Shown in pieces: positions 52,494 to 61,812 of a DNA stretch of 64,000 nt. Source of the stretch: SW132 sp038150125 (GTDB taxonomy: Bacteria; Bacteroidota; Rhodothermia; Balneolales; Balneolaceae); contig NZ_JBBVMF010000006.1 of the NCBI RefSeq assembly GCF_038150125.1, positions 248,001 through 312,000 of the forward strand. The letters are read 5' to 3'. The notes beneath the pieces were generated by a model. That model saw nothing but the letters and a program-made list of their open reading frames with translations, did no database searches and was not told the DNA's origin. How positions within the stretch are numbered: the first letter of the stretch is position 1; each line of letters begins with the position of its first letter. Both the position numbers and the translations under genes were made by a program.

Positions 52494-53867
52494 TTGAAAA
52501 AAATGAGTCAATCAACAGAAAGCCAGTCACCACCAGGACTCACAGATCATATTAAGGAAGCAAAAAAGGTGCTGGAGCAAAACCGTGTTGGATCGTTTAC
52601 CAAACCTGCAGCGAATTTGTACCCCTACCAGTGGTCGTGGGACTCCGCTTTTATCGCCATCGGATATGCCCATTACGCGCAACATCAGGCAGAGAAAGAG
52701 TTGCTTCATCTGTTCCGGTCTCAGTGGCAAAACGGGCTGGTGCCACAAATTGTGTTTGCAAACGAGGTGAAGAAAGGTACTTATTTCCCCGGGCCTGATT
52801 TTTGGCAGACTGAAGACGTAGAAGCGGCACCTGATTCTCCAAGAACATCCGGTATCTGCCAGCCTCCAATACACGCAACCGCAGTTATGCATGTCTTAAA
52901 ATATGGCGATGATTACGAACGGGCTAAACGTTTTGCTGCGGAGATATTTCCAAAATTAAAAGCATGGCACGAATTTTTGCATCGTGAGCGGGATCCGGAA
53001 AATGAGGGCCTTGTGTACATTCGACATCCATGGGGATCAGGGCAGGACAATTCACCCATATGGGATGCCGTCCTGCAAAATCTTGAGATCAGCCCTGAAC
53101 AGGTCCCTCCTTACAGCCGAAAAGACACTGATCTAATTCATATCGATGAGCGCCCGTCTGATGACGATTATGACAAATATGTTTACCTGCTCGATTTTTT
53201 TCGTCAGAGGAAGTATGATGAGGAACGCATCAGAAAAGATGGCTGCCCGTTTTTAATCCAGGATGTGCTTTTCAATTCCCTTCTCTGCAAAGCAGACAGA
53301 GACCTCGCGGAGATTGCCAATGCTATCGGGGAAAAGAGTAAGCCATTTACAGAGCAGGCTGACAGAACTGCCCGGACAATCAACGATAAACTGTGGGATG
53401 ACGAGCATGATATGTACCTGGATTTTGACTTAAACGAAAAACAACGAGTGCGGGCGGATGTACTCTCCGGGTTCATCCCGATGTTCGCGGAAATACCCGG
53501 TCAGGACCGCGCCAATCGAATGTTTAACTACCTTAACACACACTGTTTTTGCCGGCTTGATGATGACTGTTTAGCGGCTCCCAGCTACGACCGGAGCGGC
53601 CCGGGCTATTCAGCAAGTAAATACTGGCGAGGGCCCATTTGGATTAATATGAACTGGATGCTTAGTGAAGGACTCCAGGCATATGGAAATAAGGAGTATG
53701 TGACGCTCATCCGGAATTCAATCGCTAAGCTGACGCTGAAGAACGGATTTTGTGAATACTTCAACCCTGAATCCGGCGAAGGGCATGGTTCGGATTGTTT
53801 TTCGTGGACCTCATCTCTTCTTATTGATATCGCCACACGGTATGATGTAGAAACATTGGAGGATTAA
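52494..53867 (+). CDS. GH63-type glycoside hydrolase, mannosyl/glucosylglycerate hydrolase-like
   Basis: A 457-residue cytoplasmic (alpha/alpha)6-barrel protein without signal peptide. It has YPYQWSWDSAFIAIGYAHY, GLVPQIVFANEVKKGTYFPG, GLVYIRHPWGSGQDNSPIWD (acid/base Asp in QDNSPIWD), APSYDRSGPGYSASKYWRGP, IWINMNWMLSEG and a C-terminal NPESGEGHGSDCFSWTSSLL. The length and motif order resemble bacterial GH63 mannosylglycerate and glucosylglycerate hydrolases rather than the long eukaryotic glucosidases. That would break down a compatible solute, fitting a halophile; the specificity is an inference. Stands alone. Confidence 0.8.
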   Translation: MKKMSQSTESQSPPGLTDHIKEAKKVLEQNRVGSFTKPAANLYPYQWSWDSAFIAIGYAHYAQHQAEKELLHLFRSQWQNGLVPQIVFANEVKKGTYFPGPDFWQTEDVEAAPDSPRTSGICQPPIHATAVMHVLKYGDDYERAKRFAAEIFPKLKAWHEFLHRERDPENEGLVYIRHPWGSGQDNSPIWDAVLQNLEISPEQVPPYSRKDTDLIHIDERPSDDDYDKYVYLLDFFRQRKYDEERIRKDGCPFLIQDVLFNSLLCKADRDLAEIANAIGEKSKPFTEQADRTARTINDKLWDDEHDMYLDFDLNEKQRVRADVLSGFIPMFAEIPGQDRANRMFNYLNTHCFCRLDDDCLAAPSYDRSGPGYSASKYWRGPIWINMNWMLSEGLQAYGNKEYVTLIRNSIAKLTLKNGFCEYFNPESGEGHGSDCFSWTSSLLIDIATRYDVETLED

Positions 53868-53972
53868 TGGTTATGGACTTTATACCAACACAAGTTTTAT
53901 TCTTTCAATAGTTAGCAGAATGTGCTTAATTGTTCAAACTATAAAGTATAACCCTCAATACACGGCTGACTT

Positions 53973-54623
53973 ATGAAAGAAAAAATCCTGACTTACGAAG
54001 GAGATGATATCACGGTAACATATGACCTGAAGCGATGCATTCACGCAGCAAACTGCGTAGACGGCTTGCCGAAGGTATTTAACCCTGACCGCAAGCCGTG
54101 GATTGATGCGGACAAGGCGCAAGGAAACGCCATCGCAGACGTGATAGAAACCTGCCCGACCGGCGCCTTGCAGTACACCATGAAACAGTCTGACAGAATA
54201 GAAACGCCCCCCTCACATAACAGAATTTCTCTGCAAAAAGACGGACCGGTATATATATTTGGTGATATTGAGGTGCAGGATCACGACGGAAACACTGTTC
54301 TGGAAGACACCCGGTTTGCATTTTGCAGGTGTGGGGCGTCGGCCAATAAACCAGCGTGTGATAATTCACATAATGAAATGAAATTTCAGGCCGGTACAAA
54401 AGCCGACCCATCAAAATTGCCTGAACCAAAAGCAAAAGGAGACAAGCTGGTTATCAAACTCATGCAAAACGGACCGGCAATTCTTGGAGGAACCTATACA
54501 ATGGAATCTGACTCTATGGAGCCTATTACAAGTGACAAAGGTGTTGCACTTTGCCGGTGCGGCGCATCAGGTACAAAGCCGTTTTGCGATGGTAGTCATA
54601 AAGAGGTTGGGTTTGAGGGGTAA
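53973..54623 (+). CDS. iron-sulfur protein: divergent 4Fe-4S domain plus two CDGSH domains
   Basis: A 216-residue protein. Residues about 1-70 form a divergent mono-cluster ferredoxin domain (VTYDLKRCIHAANCVDGLPK ... ADVIETCPTGALQY). Two CDGSH [2Fe-2S] domains follow: CRCGASANKPACDNSHNEM at about 121-139 and CRCGASGTKPFCDGSHKEV at about 193-211, each with the three-Cys/one-His ligand set. The first CDGSH has CDNSH in place of CDGSH, the ligands intact. Likely a redox or Fe-S handling protein in the cytoplasm; partner unknown. Confidence 0.9.
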   Translation: MKEKILTYEGDDITVTYDLKRCIHAANCVDGLPKVFNPDRKPWIDADKAQGNAIADVIETCPTGALQYTMKQSDRIETPPSHNRISLQKDGPVYIFGDIEVQDHDGNTVLEDTRFAFCRCGASANKPACDNSHNEMKFQAGTKADPSKLPEPKAKGDKLVIKLMQNGPAILGGTYTMESDSMEPITSDKGVALCRCGASGTKPFCDGSHKEVGFEG

Positions 54624-54676
54624 ATGGGCATTGGGTATTTTCTATATGTAGAATAAGATGTCAAATAGGGGCTAAC

Positions 54677-54811
54677 GTTAAGTCAAATTTGAAATGCCGG
54701 AAGCAGCCGATCCGCCGAAGGGGCCGTAACGGCGGTACATTCCACTGGATTGAGAACAGAAAAAACCCCGGGAATGCTCAGGTCTTTATTCGACAAATGA
54801 ATTGCCATGAC
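54677..54811 (+). mobile_element. MITE-like dispersed repeat, copy 2
   Basis: Has the same left end (GTTAAGTCAAATTTGAAATG) and right end (CAGGTCTTTATTCGACAAAT...CCATGAC) as the element at 31155-31361 but a shorter interior (135 versus 207 bp), with a hairpin CCGCCG...CGGCGG region. It lies 15 bp before the start of the lipoprotein gene, as copy 1 lies at the start of the small membrane gene. Confidence 0.65.
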
Positions 54812-54825
54812 TTCGACAAATTCAA

Positions 54826-55320
54826 ATGAAAATTAAACTCATCTTACCGGTTCTTACAATCTTAGCATACGGGCTAATAGCCTGCGAACCGCAAGTAACG
54901 TCAACATGCGCTGATTGTGAGTTTTACGAATTTGAATACACCGAAACCATTTCTCTGATCAGCGGCTTTGATTCAACGGAGATATTGATTGAACAACCCT
55001 ATTCGGATTGGGAACATCAGGAATCTATTGAAACTCCGCCTATCACATTCAGCGATCGAACAGCCGCTGATTCTACGGTAGTGCTTCGGTTTACGGTAGA
55101 AGCAGGAGCCGGATCAGAAGAAGCCCGGGCTTTTCATGAAATTGGGTACGATGGCAAGCAATTTAGGGTGTGGTATGGTTCAAGTTCCAGACATGAATTC
55201 AGGGGAAAATCGTCAGTAAATACGCCCCATCCGCCCTATTTCAGAATTAAAGACATTGAGGTAAGAACTCCCTACCAAAAAGAAGCGGACATTCATTTTA
55301 ACCTAAGATTTCCTAAGTAA
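54826..55320 (+). CDS. lipoprotein of unknown function
   Basis: A 164-residue protein with a lipoprotein signal (MKIKLILPVLTILAYGLIAC; lipobox LIAC). The mature part starts EPQVTSTCADCEFYEFEYTE and looks beta-rich (STVVLRFTVEAGAGSEEARA). I do not recognise the family. The stop codon overlaps the start of the DUF423 gene by one base (TAATG), so the two are coupled. The dispersed repeat lies directly upstream, so its native promoter may be inside or beyond the insert. Confidence 0.7.
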   Translation: MKIKLILPVLTILAYGLIACEPQVTSTCADCEFYEFEYTETISLISGFDSTEILIEQPYSDWEHQESIETPPITFSDRTAADSTVVLRFTVEAGAGSEEARAFHEIGYDGKQFRVWYGSSSRHEFRGKSSVNTPHPPYFRIKDIEVRTPYQKEADIHFNLRFPK

Positions 55321-55727
55321 TGACGGCCAAAACAACTCTTATCTCCGGTTCAATTTTTATGGCTCTTGCCGTGGCTTTTGGCGCATTTGGCGCTCACATT
55401 GTTGAAGGAATGCTCACACCCGAGAGGTTTGAAGTTTATAAAACTGGTGTGGACTATCATTTTTATCACGCGCTTGGACTTCTGATTCTGGGCGCAATCT
55501 CAATAAACATTCCGGAAAATAATAACAAATGGCTGAGCTGGAGCGGATACTGCCTTACCGCCGGCATCCTGATCTTCTCCGGGAGCCTCTACTTGTTGAC
55601 TCTCACCGATACGGGCTGGCTTGGTGCTATCACTCCAATCGGCGGTTTGGCGTTTATTTTTGGCTGGATTTTTCTTGCGATAGGGGTTCTCAAAAATTCA
55701 AAATTAACCGACACAGAGTCAGATTAA
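55320..55727 (+). CDS. DUF423 family small membrane protein
   Basis: A 135-residue membrane protein with four helices. ISGSIFMALAVAFGAFGAHI, VYKTGVDYHFYHALGLLILG, FSGSLYLLTLTDTGWLGAIT and PIGGLAFIFGWIFLAIGVLK give the DUF423 pattern, whose conserved AFGAHG and YHxxHalall features are recognisable. Function unknown in the family. Coupled to the upstream lipoprotein gene by a TAATG overlap. Confidence 0.9.
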   Translation: MTAKTTLISGSIFMALAVAFGAFGAHIVEGMLTPERFEVYKTGVDYHFYHALGLLILGAISINIPENNNKWLSWSGYCLTAGILIFSGSLYLLTLTDTGWLGAITPIGGLAFIFGWIFLAIGVLKNSKLTDTESD

Positions 55728-55742
55728 ATGTGTAGTAAAATA

Positions 55743-56594
55743 TCATGGGTTCCCCGTGAAATCATGATTCTCGAACACATCCGACAAAATAGCCTGCTCT
55801 ATGAAGCTTCGCTCGGTAGTTTTTGCAGGGACACGAACGATAAGGTGAACTTCACCCGCTGCGGGAACTGATATACGAACACGTGGGTCAACTGAAGGAA
55901 CATCAAGGCCGCGCCTGTCACTTAGCTTTTCCATAATGCTTCTTGCATCCTCGAGATAAGGCGCACAGTATTTATCTGCTGATTTTTGAATCGCCTCTTG
56001 AGCCGCTTTCCAGTTTTCTTCCCGTTTGAATGGCACCGTAAACACATGCAGTACGTATTCATGCGTGAAACTTTCATTGATAACGGGGTCCGACAGGAAC
56101 AGAGCGTTTGGGATGACGGTCATGCGCCCGGTGCGCTGCTGGGTCATTTTACCAGGCCCTACCTCAAGGATTGTAGTGGCAAGAAGATTCTGATCGATCA
56201 CATCTCCCCGAAACTCTTTGACCTGAATACGATCCCCAATATCAAACGAGCTGGCACCTGATTTCAGAATTGACCCGGTGACACAGAGAATAAGCTCTTT
56301 TGTGGCAATTACCAGTGCCACCGCAATAGCCACTACCGATAGCGCAAGGGTTCGGAGTTCCTCGCCCCAGATCAACAGAATTCCGAGGAAGAACAGCAGG
56401 ATTAGCCCGTTACGCGATTGCACAATCCACTTTCTTCGCAGCTCCTGAGAGGTCACAGAATTTAAAATATAGCGCCTGCTCAGCACACGAAGTATGAAAA
56501 CAAAGAGCAGTAGTAGAATAGTGTTTATGATCAGTCTAAACTCAGAGTATGACATCTGGGCATTTTCAATCAGCGATTGAAGTGTTTGAAGCAT
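55743..56594 (-). CDS. MscS-family mechanosensitive channel
   Basis: Start at 56594 (MLQTLQSLIENAQMSYSEFR); the earlier start at 56672 adds 26 residues without support. A 283-residue protein with three N-terminal helices (about 17-40, 58-80, 85-110), the MscS pore-like helix LSVVAIAVALVIATKELILC, then GASSFDIGDRIQVKEFRGDV and LEVGPGKMTQQRTGRMTVIP. A cytoplasmic alpha/beta domain ends in RVPAKTTERSFIEQAILSDV. It releases solutes on hypo-osmotic shock. Convergent with the DUF423 gene (15-bp gap). Confidence 0.87.
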   Translation of the reverse strand: MLQTLQSLIENAQMSYSEFRLIINTILLLLFVFILRVLSRRYILNSVTSQELRRKWIVQSRNGLILLFFLGILLIWGEELRTLALSVVAIAVALVIATKELILCVTGSILKSGASSFDIGDRIQVKEFRGDVIDQNLLATTILEVGPGKMTQQRTGRMTVIPNALFLSDPVINESFTHEYVLHVFTVPFKREENWKAAQEAIQKSADKYCAPYLEDARSIMEKLSDRRGLDVPSVDPRVRISVPAAGEVHLIVRVPAKTTERSFIEQAILSDVFENHDFTGNP

Positions 56595-56892
56595 AGAAAA
56601 ACATTCTAAATTTTTTGTATAGTTTGTAAGTGTTGGTCTGCAAGGCTGAAGGTTAATTCCGTGTCCCTGCATATTGTTTATTTACACCCGGAAATAACAG
56701 GAACATTATCTTCTGAAAAATACTCAACTGTTTGCGCTTGTTGAAAATAAAAATGCGCTCAATTAAATTCTGCTCCGCCAGGCAGTCTTGTAGTTTGAGA
56801 GATGCTAAACGGAATCAATAAAAAGTTTGATAATACAACGCAGAGGGGAGAGTCGTTACCTATTCAATGATAAACCAGTAAACTTACTTGTT

Positions 56893-57417
56893 ATGAACCG
56901 ACTTAAGATATTTTTAATTATTGTGATGTGCATTAGCCCGGCAGTTTTGCTCGCTCAAAACGAAATCGAGCGTGAACGCATATCGCTCGAAGGCCTTCAG
57001 GAATTCGGTTTTACCGCAAATATTGAGGGAAGCCGAACTATAGCCGATAGCGAAACACTCACACCATCTACTATCCGCCAGGAAGCCATTTCCCGGATTG
57101 TGGATGCAGATTTAAGATATGTGTCAGATGAAGAGGTGCGGTCGTCGGCTGACATCCCTTTTCTTCATATGCATATCAACGCGATGGAACTGGAGAACGG
57201 CCTGATTCCTTTTTCAATAAACCTGCGGCTTTATCAGCCGGTCAAACTTAGCCTGAACCGCGATCTGCAGACTTCGGCAAGTACATGGGAAGATGGAATG
57301 GTTGGCCTGGTGTCTTACAACCGAATTGAGGTGATACAGGAAGCTGCATTAGGTATGATAGAGATTTTTATTGATGATTATCGTGAGGCGAATGGGCGAA
57401 ATAGTTCCATCAGATAG
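56893..57417 (+). CDS. secreted protein of unknown function
   Basis: Start chosen at 56893 (MNRLKIFLIIVMCISPAVLL), a signal peptide ending near LLAQ; the 56827 start adds 22 residues of no support. The 174-residue protein has IRQEAISRIVDADLRYVSDE and ASTWEDGMVGLVSYNRIEVI. I do not recognise the family, though it resembles small exported proteins with a single alpha/beta domain. The MmcQ-like gene follows on the same strand about 6 bp after the stop. Confidence 0.6.
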   Translation: MNRLKIFLIIVMCISPAVLLAQNEIERERISLEGLQEFGFTANIEGSRTIADSETLTPSTIRQEAISRIVDADLRYVSDEEVRSSADIPFLHMHINAMELENGLIPFSINLRLYQPVKLSLNRDLQTSASTWEDGMVGLVSYNRIEVIQEAALGMIEIFIDDYREANGRNSSIR

Positions 57418-57423
57418 TATTTT

Positions 57424-57825
57424 ATGATGCCTGTTCTTCTGCATATATTTTTAAAAACATATCATTCCATAGTGGATATTGAAACCTACCGCGGCTACTG
57501 CCTCTCTTTTCCCGGCGCGACAGAAGATCTGCCGTTTGATGAGAATACGCTCTGTTTTAAGGTTGCGGGTAAGATTTTTACGATCTGTGATATTGATGAG
57601 TTTGAAAGCATCAACCTGAAGTGTGATCCTCAGAAGGCAATTGAGTTACGTGAGATGTATCCCGGTAAAGTAGTTCCCGGGTACCACATGAATAAAAAGC
57701 ACTGGAACACCGTGAGTATGCAGGATGATATCCCGGACGACAAGATTAGGCTGTGGATCAAAGAGTCGTACGACCTGGTGGTGGCAAAGCTGCCGAAGAA
57801 GGAGTGTGAGAGGCTTAGTCATTAG
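57424..57825 (+). CDS. MmcQ/YjbR family protein
   Basis: A 133-residue protein with the MmcQ/YjbR core: DIETYRGYCLSFPGATEDLP, FDENTLCFKVAGKIFTICDI, NLKCDPQKAIELREMYPGKV, PGYHMNKKHWNTVSMQDDIP and RLWIKESYDLVVAKL. The first ~16 residues are hydrophobic and unlike the family, so the real start may be the GTG at 57472 (VDIETYRGY). DNA-binding or nucleotide-fold protein of unknown role. Directly follows the secreted gene and may be co-transcribed. Confidence 0.82.
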   Translation: MMPVLLHIFLKTYHSIVDIETYRGYCLSFPGATEDLPFDENTLCFKVAGKIFTICDIDEFESINLKCDPQKAIELREMYPGKVVPGYHMNKKHWNTVSMQDDIPDDKIRLWIKESYDLVVAKLPKKECERLSH

Positions 57826-57879
57826 TCATGAGATGTGAGACTTGAGATGTGAGAATGGGTGAAAGGTGAAAGGTCAAAC

Positions 57880-58079
57880 GTGAAAAGGCAAAAGTGAAAA
57901 GTGGGGTATTGAGCCCTTGAAATTTATCGTTTCCCAATATCTGCACCTGCTTATTAATCTTTAATTGCACCCAAATAGATGGCTGTTTTTCACTTTTGCC
58001 TTTTCACTTTTCACTCATAATTTTCACTCATAATTTTCACGACTCACGACTCACGACTCACGACTCACGACTCACGACT
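57880..58079. repeat. inverted repeat plus six CACGACT tandem units
   Basis: A perfect 17-bp inverted repeat, GTGAAAAGGCAAAAGTG (57880-57896) and CACTTTTGCCTTTTCAC (57991-58007), brackets an AT-rich loop. Beyond it lie two TTTTCACTCATAA units and then six exact copies of the heptamer CACGACT (58038-58079), ending 5 bp before the AraC-like stop codon. Non-coding; the 57826-58084 gap has no gene. Confidence 0.8.
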
Positions 58080-58084
58080 CAGTG

Positions 58085-58504
58085 TCAAATCCCCGCCTTC
58101 TCCTCCAAAAACTCCGACGGCGTTTTGCCGAAGTGCTCCTTGAAAGTGTGGCTAAAATAGGAATGGTTCTTAAATCCAACCGCATAAGCGACCTCCGTAA
58201 TGCTTCCGGTCATCCCGGCAGTCAAAAGCAGATGCGCCTTTTCCATCCGGAACGTTTTGATGTATTCGCCTGAAGTTAATCCGGTCTTCTTTTTGATTTT
58301 TCGAGCCATATAACTGCGTGATAAGTTCAGATCCAGTGCAAGACTTAATACATTGAATTCAGGTGTTGAATAATGTTTTTCCAGAGAATCTGTAACCTCT
58401 TGCAGAAACGGGTCAGTATTGCAGTTTGGACGAGCATTATGTTTTGGTTTGACGGTGCCTATAACTGAAAGCTTAATAGGCAACAAACGCTGGATATCAA
58501 CCAA
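58085..58504 (-). pseudogene. truncated AraC-type DNA-binding tail of a larger regulator
   Basis: The C-terminal part is an intact AraC HTH pair (LSLALDLNLSRSYMARKIKK, SITEVAYAVGFKNHSYFSHT, FKEHFGKTPSEFLEE). The N-terminal 40 residues and the in-frame stretch upstream to a stop near 58574 have no ATG; only a TTG at 58504 is available. The linker PNCNTDPFLQEVTDSLEKHY is typical of the tail of hybrid two-component/AraC regulators. I read it as the stump of such a gene left by a rearrangement. It could still be expressed as a short DNA-binding protein from the TTG start. Confidence 0.7.
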
Positions 58505-58561
58505 AAGATTAAAGATGACGTTGCGTTTTTGGAACCGATCAAAAACTATTCCATCGCTTGA

Positions 58562-59236
58562 GGTGGTTCAGGAAGAACTTATTCTGAAACCAGTACGGTC
58601 AGCAGCACCCGGACAATTGAATTTAATATGGAAATTAACACAGAGGTTGCTGCTGAACTGGGAGCGGTAATCGGCGGGTCGGGCATCTCTGGAGGCACCA
58701 CGCTGCGTGTGCAGACAAACATGGGTAAATCGGAAACAGTACAGCGAACACAGTCCAATACGGTCGGTTTCCATTTACAAGATAATGATGCTGGAGACTC
58801 GTTCACCGTGGACGTGAAACCGGACCCTGTGTTTGGAACCTTTGTGTTTGGATTGCAGGCTGCAACCACCAGCTGTCCGTGGGAGCCGGGTACATTGCCT
58901 CGGGATGGCACCCAGCTTACAGTCGATTCGCCAACCCAGGTAGATGTGCCTGCAGATGGTGCTGCCATATTTCGCCTGACGCTCGGTAATACGGGGCAAA
59001 ATGATGAGGAACGCGAGTATCGCCTTGATGCTATTACAGGATCCAACCCTGATGGTGCAGTAGTTCGGCTAAACGGATCATCAATTGCCGATAATCCGCC
59101 AATCAAGATCCCATCGGGAAGTTCACGAGATGTAACGCTGACGATTGAAAGAGGGCCTCTTGCTTTTGATTATGAGAATTTGGGATCCTTATGCGTTCGA
59201 CCTGTGATGCGGCAATTGCAGATACGGTATCTCTGA
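58562..59236 (+). pseudogene. 5'-truncated front part of secreted protein, frameshifted
   Basis: The frame that gives GGSGRTYSETSTVSSTRTIE opens directly after a TGA at 58559-58561 without a start, and reads on through FNMEINTEVAAELGAVIGGS (first ATG at 58628), the VDVPADGAAIFRLTLGNTGQ segment and ending YENLGSL. Near 59182-59190 one base appears missing: the homologous continuation (MRSTCDAAIADTVSLTVRFE) is in the next frame. So this is the N-terminal remnant of the same gene as the secreted protein that follows, cut at its 5' end by the same junction that truncated the AraC-type gene. Confidence 0.7.
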
Positions 59237-61743
59237 CGGTGCGGTTCGAAAGTTCATGCAGCCCGATGGAGCTCGATTTCCCTGAAGATAACTGGATTGT
59301 TAACGCAAATAGCGGGGACGAGCTGGAAATTTCTGTGAGCGGGTATGATCGATCCGCCTTCAATAATATTCTGCTTCAGTCTTCCCCATCAGGCCAAAAC
59401 AGCTGGTCGACGTCGCGACTCATCACATCGGACGAGATGCCCAATAACAGAGCGACTGTTCAGTGGGACGTCAGCAATCTTGATGACGGAGAGTACGACT
59501 TCAGAGTAGCAGTACAGTGTGATGAAGGAATTACCTATACGTCTCATGTATCGGGGTCCATTCGTCGAAGCGGCCTGCTGGTTGAAGGAATTCCGTCACC
59601 CTCAGATGATATTCTGAATATTGGTGATGTTATAAATGTGACCTTTAACCGAAATATTGAACCCTCATCGGTAGTAGCGGAAAATGTAAGGTTAGTGGAT
59701 CTGTCTACCGGCGAGAAGATACCATTATCGTACGTAGTGAGTGATCGCAGAGTAACAATCACACCGGAAGGTGATCTGAGCGAACTGCAAAACAGGTTAC
59801 TTCAGGCATCTTTACGGGGTGTCGTAGATATGTCAGGTAATCCGCAAGTGGACGCAGCTACCTGGACATTCCGGGTCCGGCAAAACCCGATCGCCTGGAA
59901 TAGCGGTGTGCTGAGGCAAAATATTCTTCTGGGTGATGGAGACGGAACCATTTTAACTGCAGAGCTGACAAACCAGGCGGCTGAAGAAGAGACATTTACA
60001 ATTGTCAGAACTCCTGAGTGGCTGGATGCCATCACAACCTCTGGAACATTGCAGCCAGAGGAAAGCCGGTTGATTGCGTTTACGCCAGACCCGTTGCTTG
60101 GAGCCGGAATGTACCGTGATACGGTAGTCGCTGAAACATCTCTCGGGAATGAAAACCTGATTGTAGAATATGGTATCCAGTGTGAGCCGCCCGCGTGGGA
60201 CCTGGATACAGCGTCATTTTCAAACAGCATGAACCTTGTCGCAGATTTCTACATAGAAGATGTACCGTTCAGTAAAGAGAACGACATCGTTGCGGCTTAC
60301 GTGGGTGATGAACTGCGGGGCGTGAGCCGGGTGGTTCCGTCCATCCCCGCTGATACCTCGGCAAAGGGATATCTTTATACCGGGTTTTTAACCATCTTTA
60401 GCAACCAGTCGTCCGGTGAAGATGTTTCATTCAGGATTTGGGATTCCGCTGCTTGCCAGGTGATGGATATCGCCAACACGCTCGAGTTCCAGTCGGATGC
60501 GGTGATTGGTTCAGCAGACTCGCCCGAACAGTTTACGGTGTCTGGCGCAGTGCTTCAGTCAATACCGATGCAAAGCGGAAATAACTGGATTTCACTGGGT
60601 GTTGAGGCGACAAACATGTCGGTCAACATTGTGCTCTCCAGGGTTTGTCCGAGGGATGGAGATGTCATCATCAGTCAGGGAGGTTTTAACCAGTATGTGC
60701 TTGGCGCAGGCTGGGTAGGCCGAATCGATTCGCTCGACCCCGGCATCATGTATAAAATGATCCTCGAGAATGAATCTTCACTCGATCTGATCGGTGAGCC
60801 GGTTGATGGAGATGACCGCCCAATTTCGGTTAATGAAGGCTGGAACTGGATTGGATATCTACCCGACCAGTCCCTGCCGGTGAGCGACGCGCTCCCCTCA
60901 CTAAGCCCGGCCGGAGGTGACATCATCCGCAGCCAAACAGCATTCTCACAGTATAGCAGCAACAGCGGTAGTTGGGAAGGGGATCTCTCAACGATGAGTC
61001 CGGGTGCCGGCTATAAACTTCGTCGTTCTGAAAGCGGTACGCTTACGTACCCCAGCGCCATGGATGAGAATAACATAGAAATGTTGAACATGTCGATCGC
61101 GGAAGAACCCGGATGGGAGGTGAATGCAGCCGATTATGAGCAGGTCATGGCCGTTACCGGTCGATTGACACTAAGCGGCGATGTTATTACCGGAGATTCT
61201 GCCTGGCTATCAGCCTGGATTGATGGTGAGCTCAGAGGTGTGACGCGTGCAGTGAAAGTGCTGGATCAGTGGCTCTACTTCATGAATATCAATGGCGACT
61301 CAGACGAAGGTGAACCAATCATAGAGTTCAAGGACTGGCACCCCGAATTGGGTCTATACGAAGATCTGTCCGGATCGGTGACATTCAATGCCGAAAGCGT
61401 TATAGGCTCACCCCGTGAGCCGATTGAACTGCTTGGAGAGGTCGCAACTTCATCTGAAGAAACTTTCAGCAACCTGCCGGTCTCCTTTGAACTGAATCTA
61501 AACTATCCGAATCCGTTCAACCCGACTACTCAAATAGACTTCGCCCTGCCGGAAGCTTCGGATGTTCGCCTTGAGATCTTCAACGTGATTGGTCAGCGAG
61601 TATCGGTTCTGGTTAACGAGCAGCGAACAGCGGGCTATCATAATGTCAGGTTTGATGCGTCTGGCTTGGCAAGCGGCGTCTACTTCTACCGAATACATGC
61701 GGGCTCTTTTGTGAAAACTCAGAAAATGATGCTTTTGAAGTAG
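59191..61743 (+). CDS. C-terminal part of secreted protein with T9SS sorting domain
   Basis: An 850-residue frame that begins at an internal Met (MRSTCDAAIADTVSLTVRFE) and ends with a sorting domain (NYPNPFNPTTQIDFALPEAS ... GVYFYRIHAGSFVKTQKMML). In between are an Ig-like Big_5 unit at about 130-245 (SPSDDILNIGDVINVTFNRN), repeated GWNWIGYLPDQ/GNNWISLGVEA units and a beta-rich central region. It has no signal peptide of its own; the missing 5' part (and probably the signal) is lost, so it is unlikely to be exported. It continues the frameshifted upstream fragment, hence is probably a decaying gene. The region is otherwise intact and open. Confidence 0.75.
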   Translation: MRSTCDAAIADTVSLTVRFESSCSPMELDFPEDNWIVNANSGDELEISVSGYDRSAFNNILLQSSPSGQNSWSTSRLITSDEMPNNRATVQWDVSNLDDGEYDFRVAVQCDEGITYTSHVSGSIRRSGLLVEGIPSPSDDILNIGDVINVTFNRNIEPSSVVAENVRLVDLSTGEKIPLSYVVSDRRVTITPEGDLSELQNRLLQASLRGVVDMSGNPQVDAATWTFRVRQNPIAWNSGVLRQNILLGDGDGTILTAELTNQAAEEETFTIVRTPEWLDAITTSGTLQPEESRLIAFTPDPLLGAGMYRDTVVAETSLGNENLIVEYGIQCEPPAWDLDTASFSNSMNLVADFYIEDVPFSKENDIVAAYVGDELRGVSRVVPSIPADTSAKGYLYTGFLTIFSNQSSGEDVSFRIWDSAACQVMDIANTLEFQSDAVIGSADSPEQFTVSGAVLQSIPMQSGNNWISLGVEATNMSVNIVLSRVCPRDGDVIISQGGFNQYVLGAGWVGRIDSLDPGIMYKMILENESSLDLIGEPVDGDDRPISVNEGWNWIGYLPDQSLPVSDALPSLSPAGGDIIRSQTAFSQYSSNSGSWEGDLSTMSPGAGYKLRRSESGTLTYPSAMDENNIEMLNMSIAEEPGWEVNAADYEQVMAVTGRLTLSGDVITGDSAWLSAWIDGELRGVTRAVKVLDQWLYFMNINGDSDEGEPIIEFKDWHPELGLYEDLSGSVTFNAESVIGSPREPIELLGEVATSSEETFSNLPVSFELNLNYPNPFNPTTQIDFALPEASDVRLEIFNVIGQRVSVLVNEQRTAGYHNVRFDASGLASGVYFYRIHAGSFVKTQKMMLLK

Positions 61744-61812
61744 GTAATGTGGAATCATATTGCCTGTTGAGCAGTTTTCTTACTTAACAGAACAAGTAAT
61801 TAAATCACGAGG

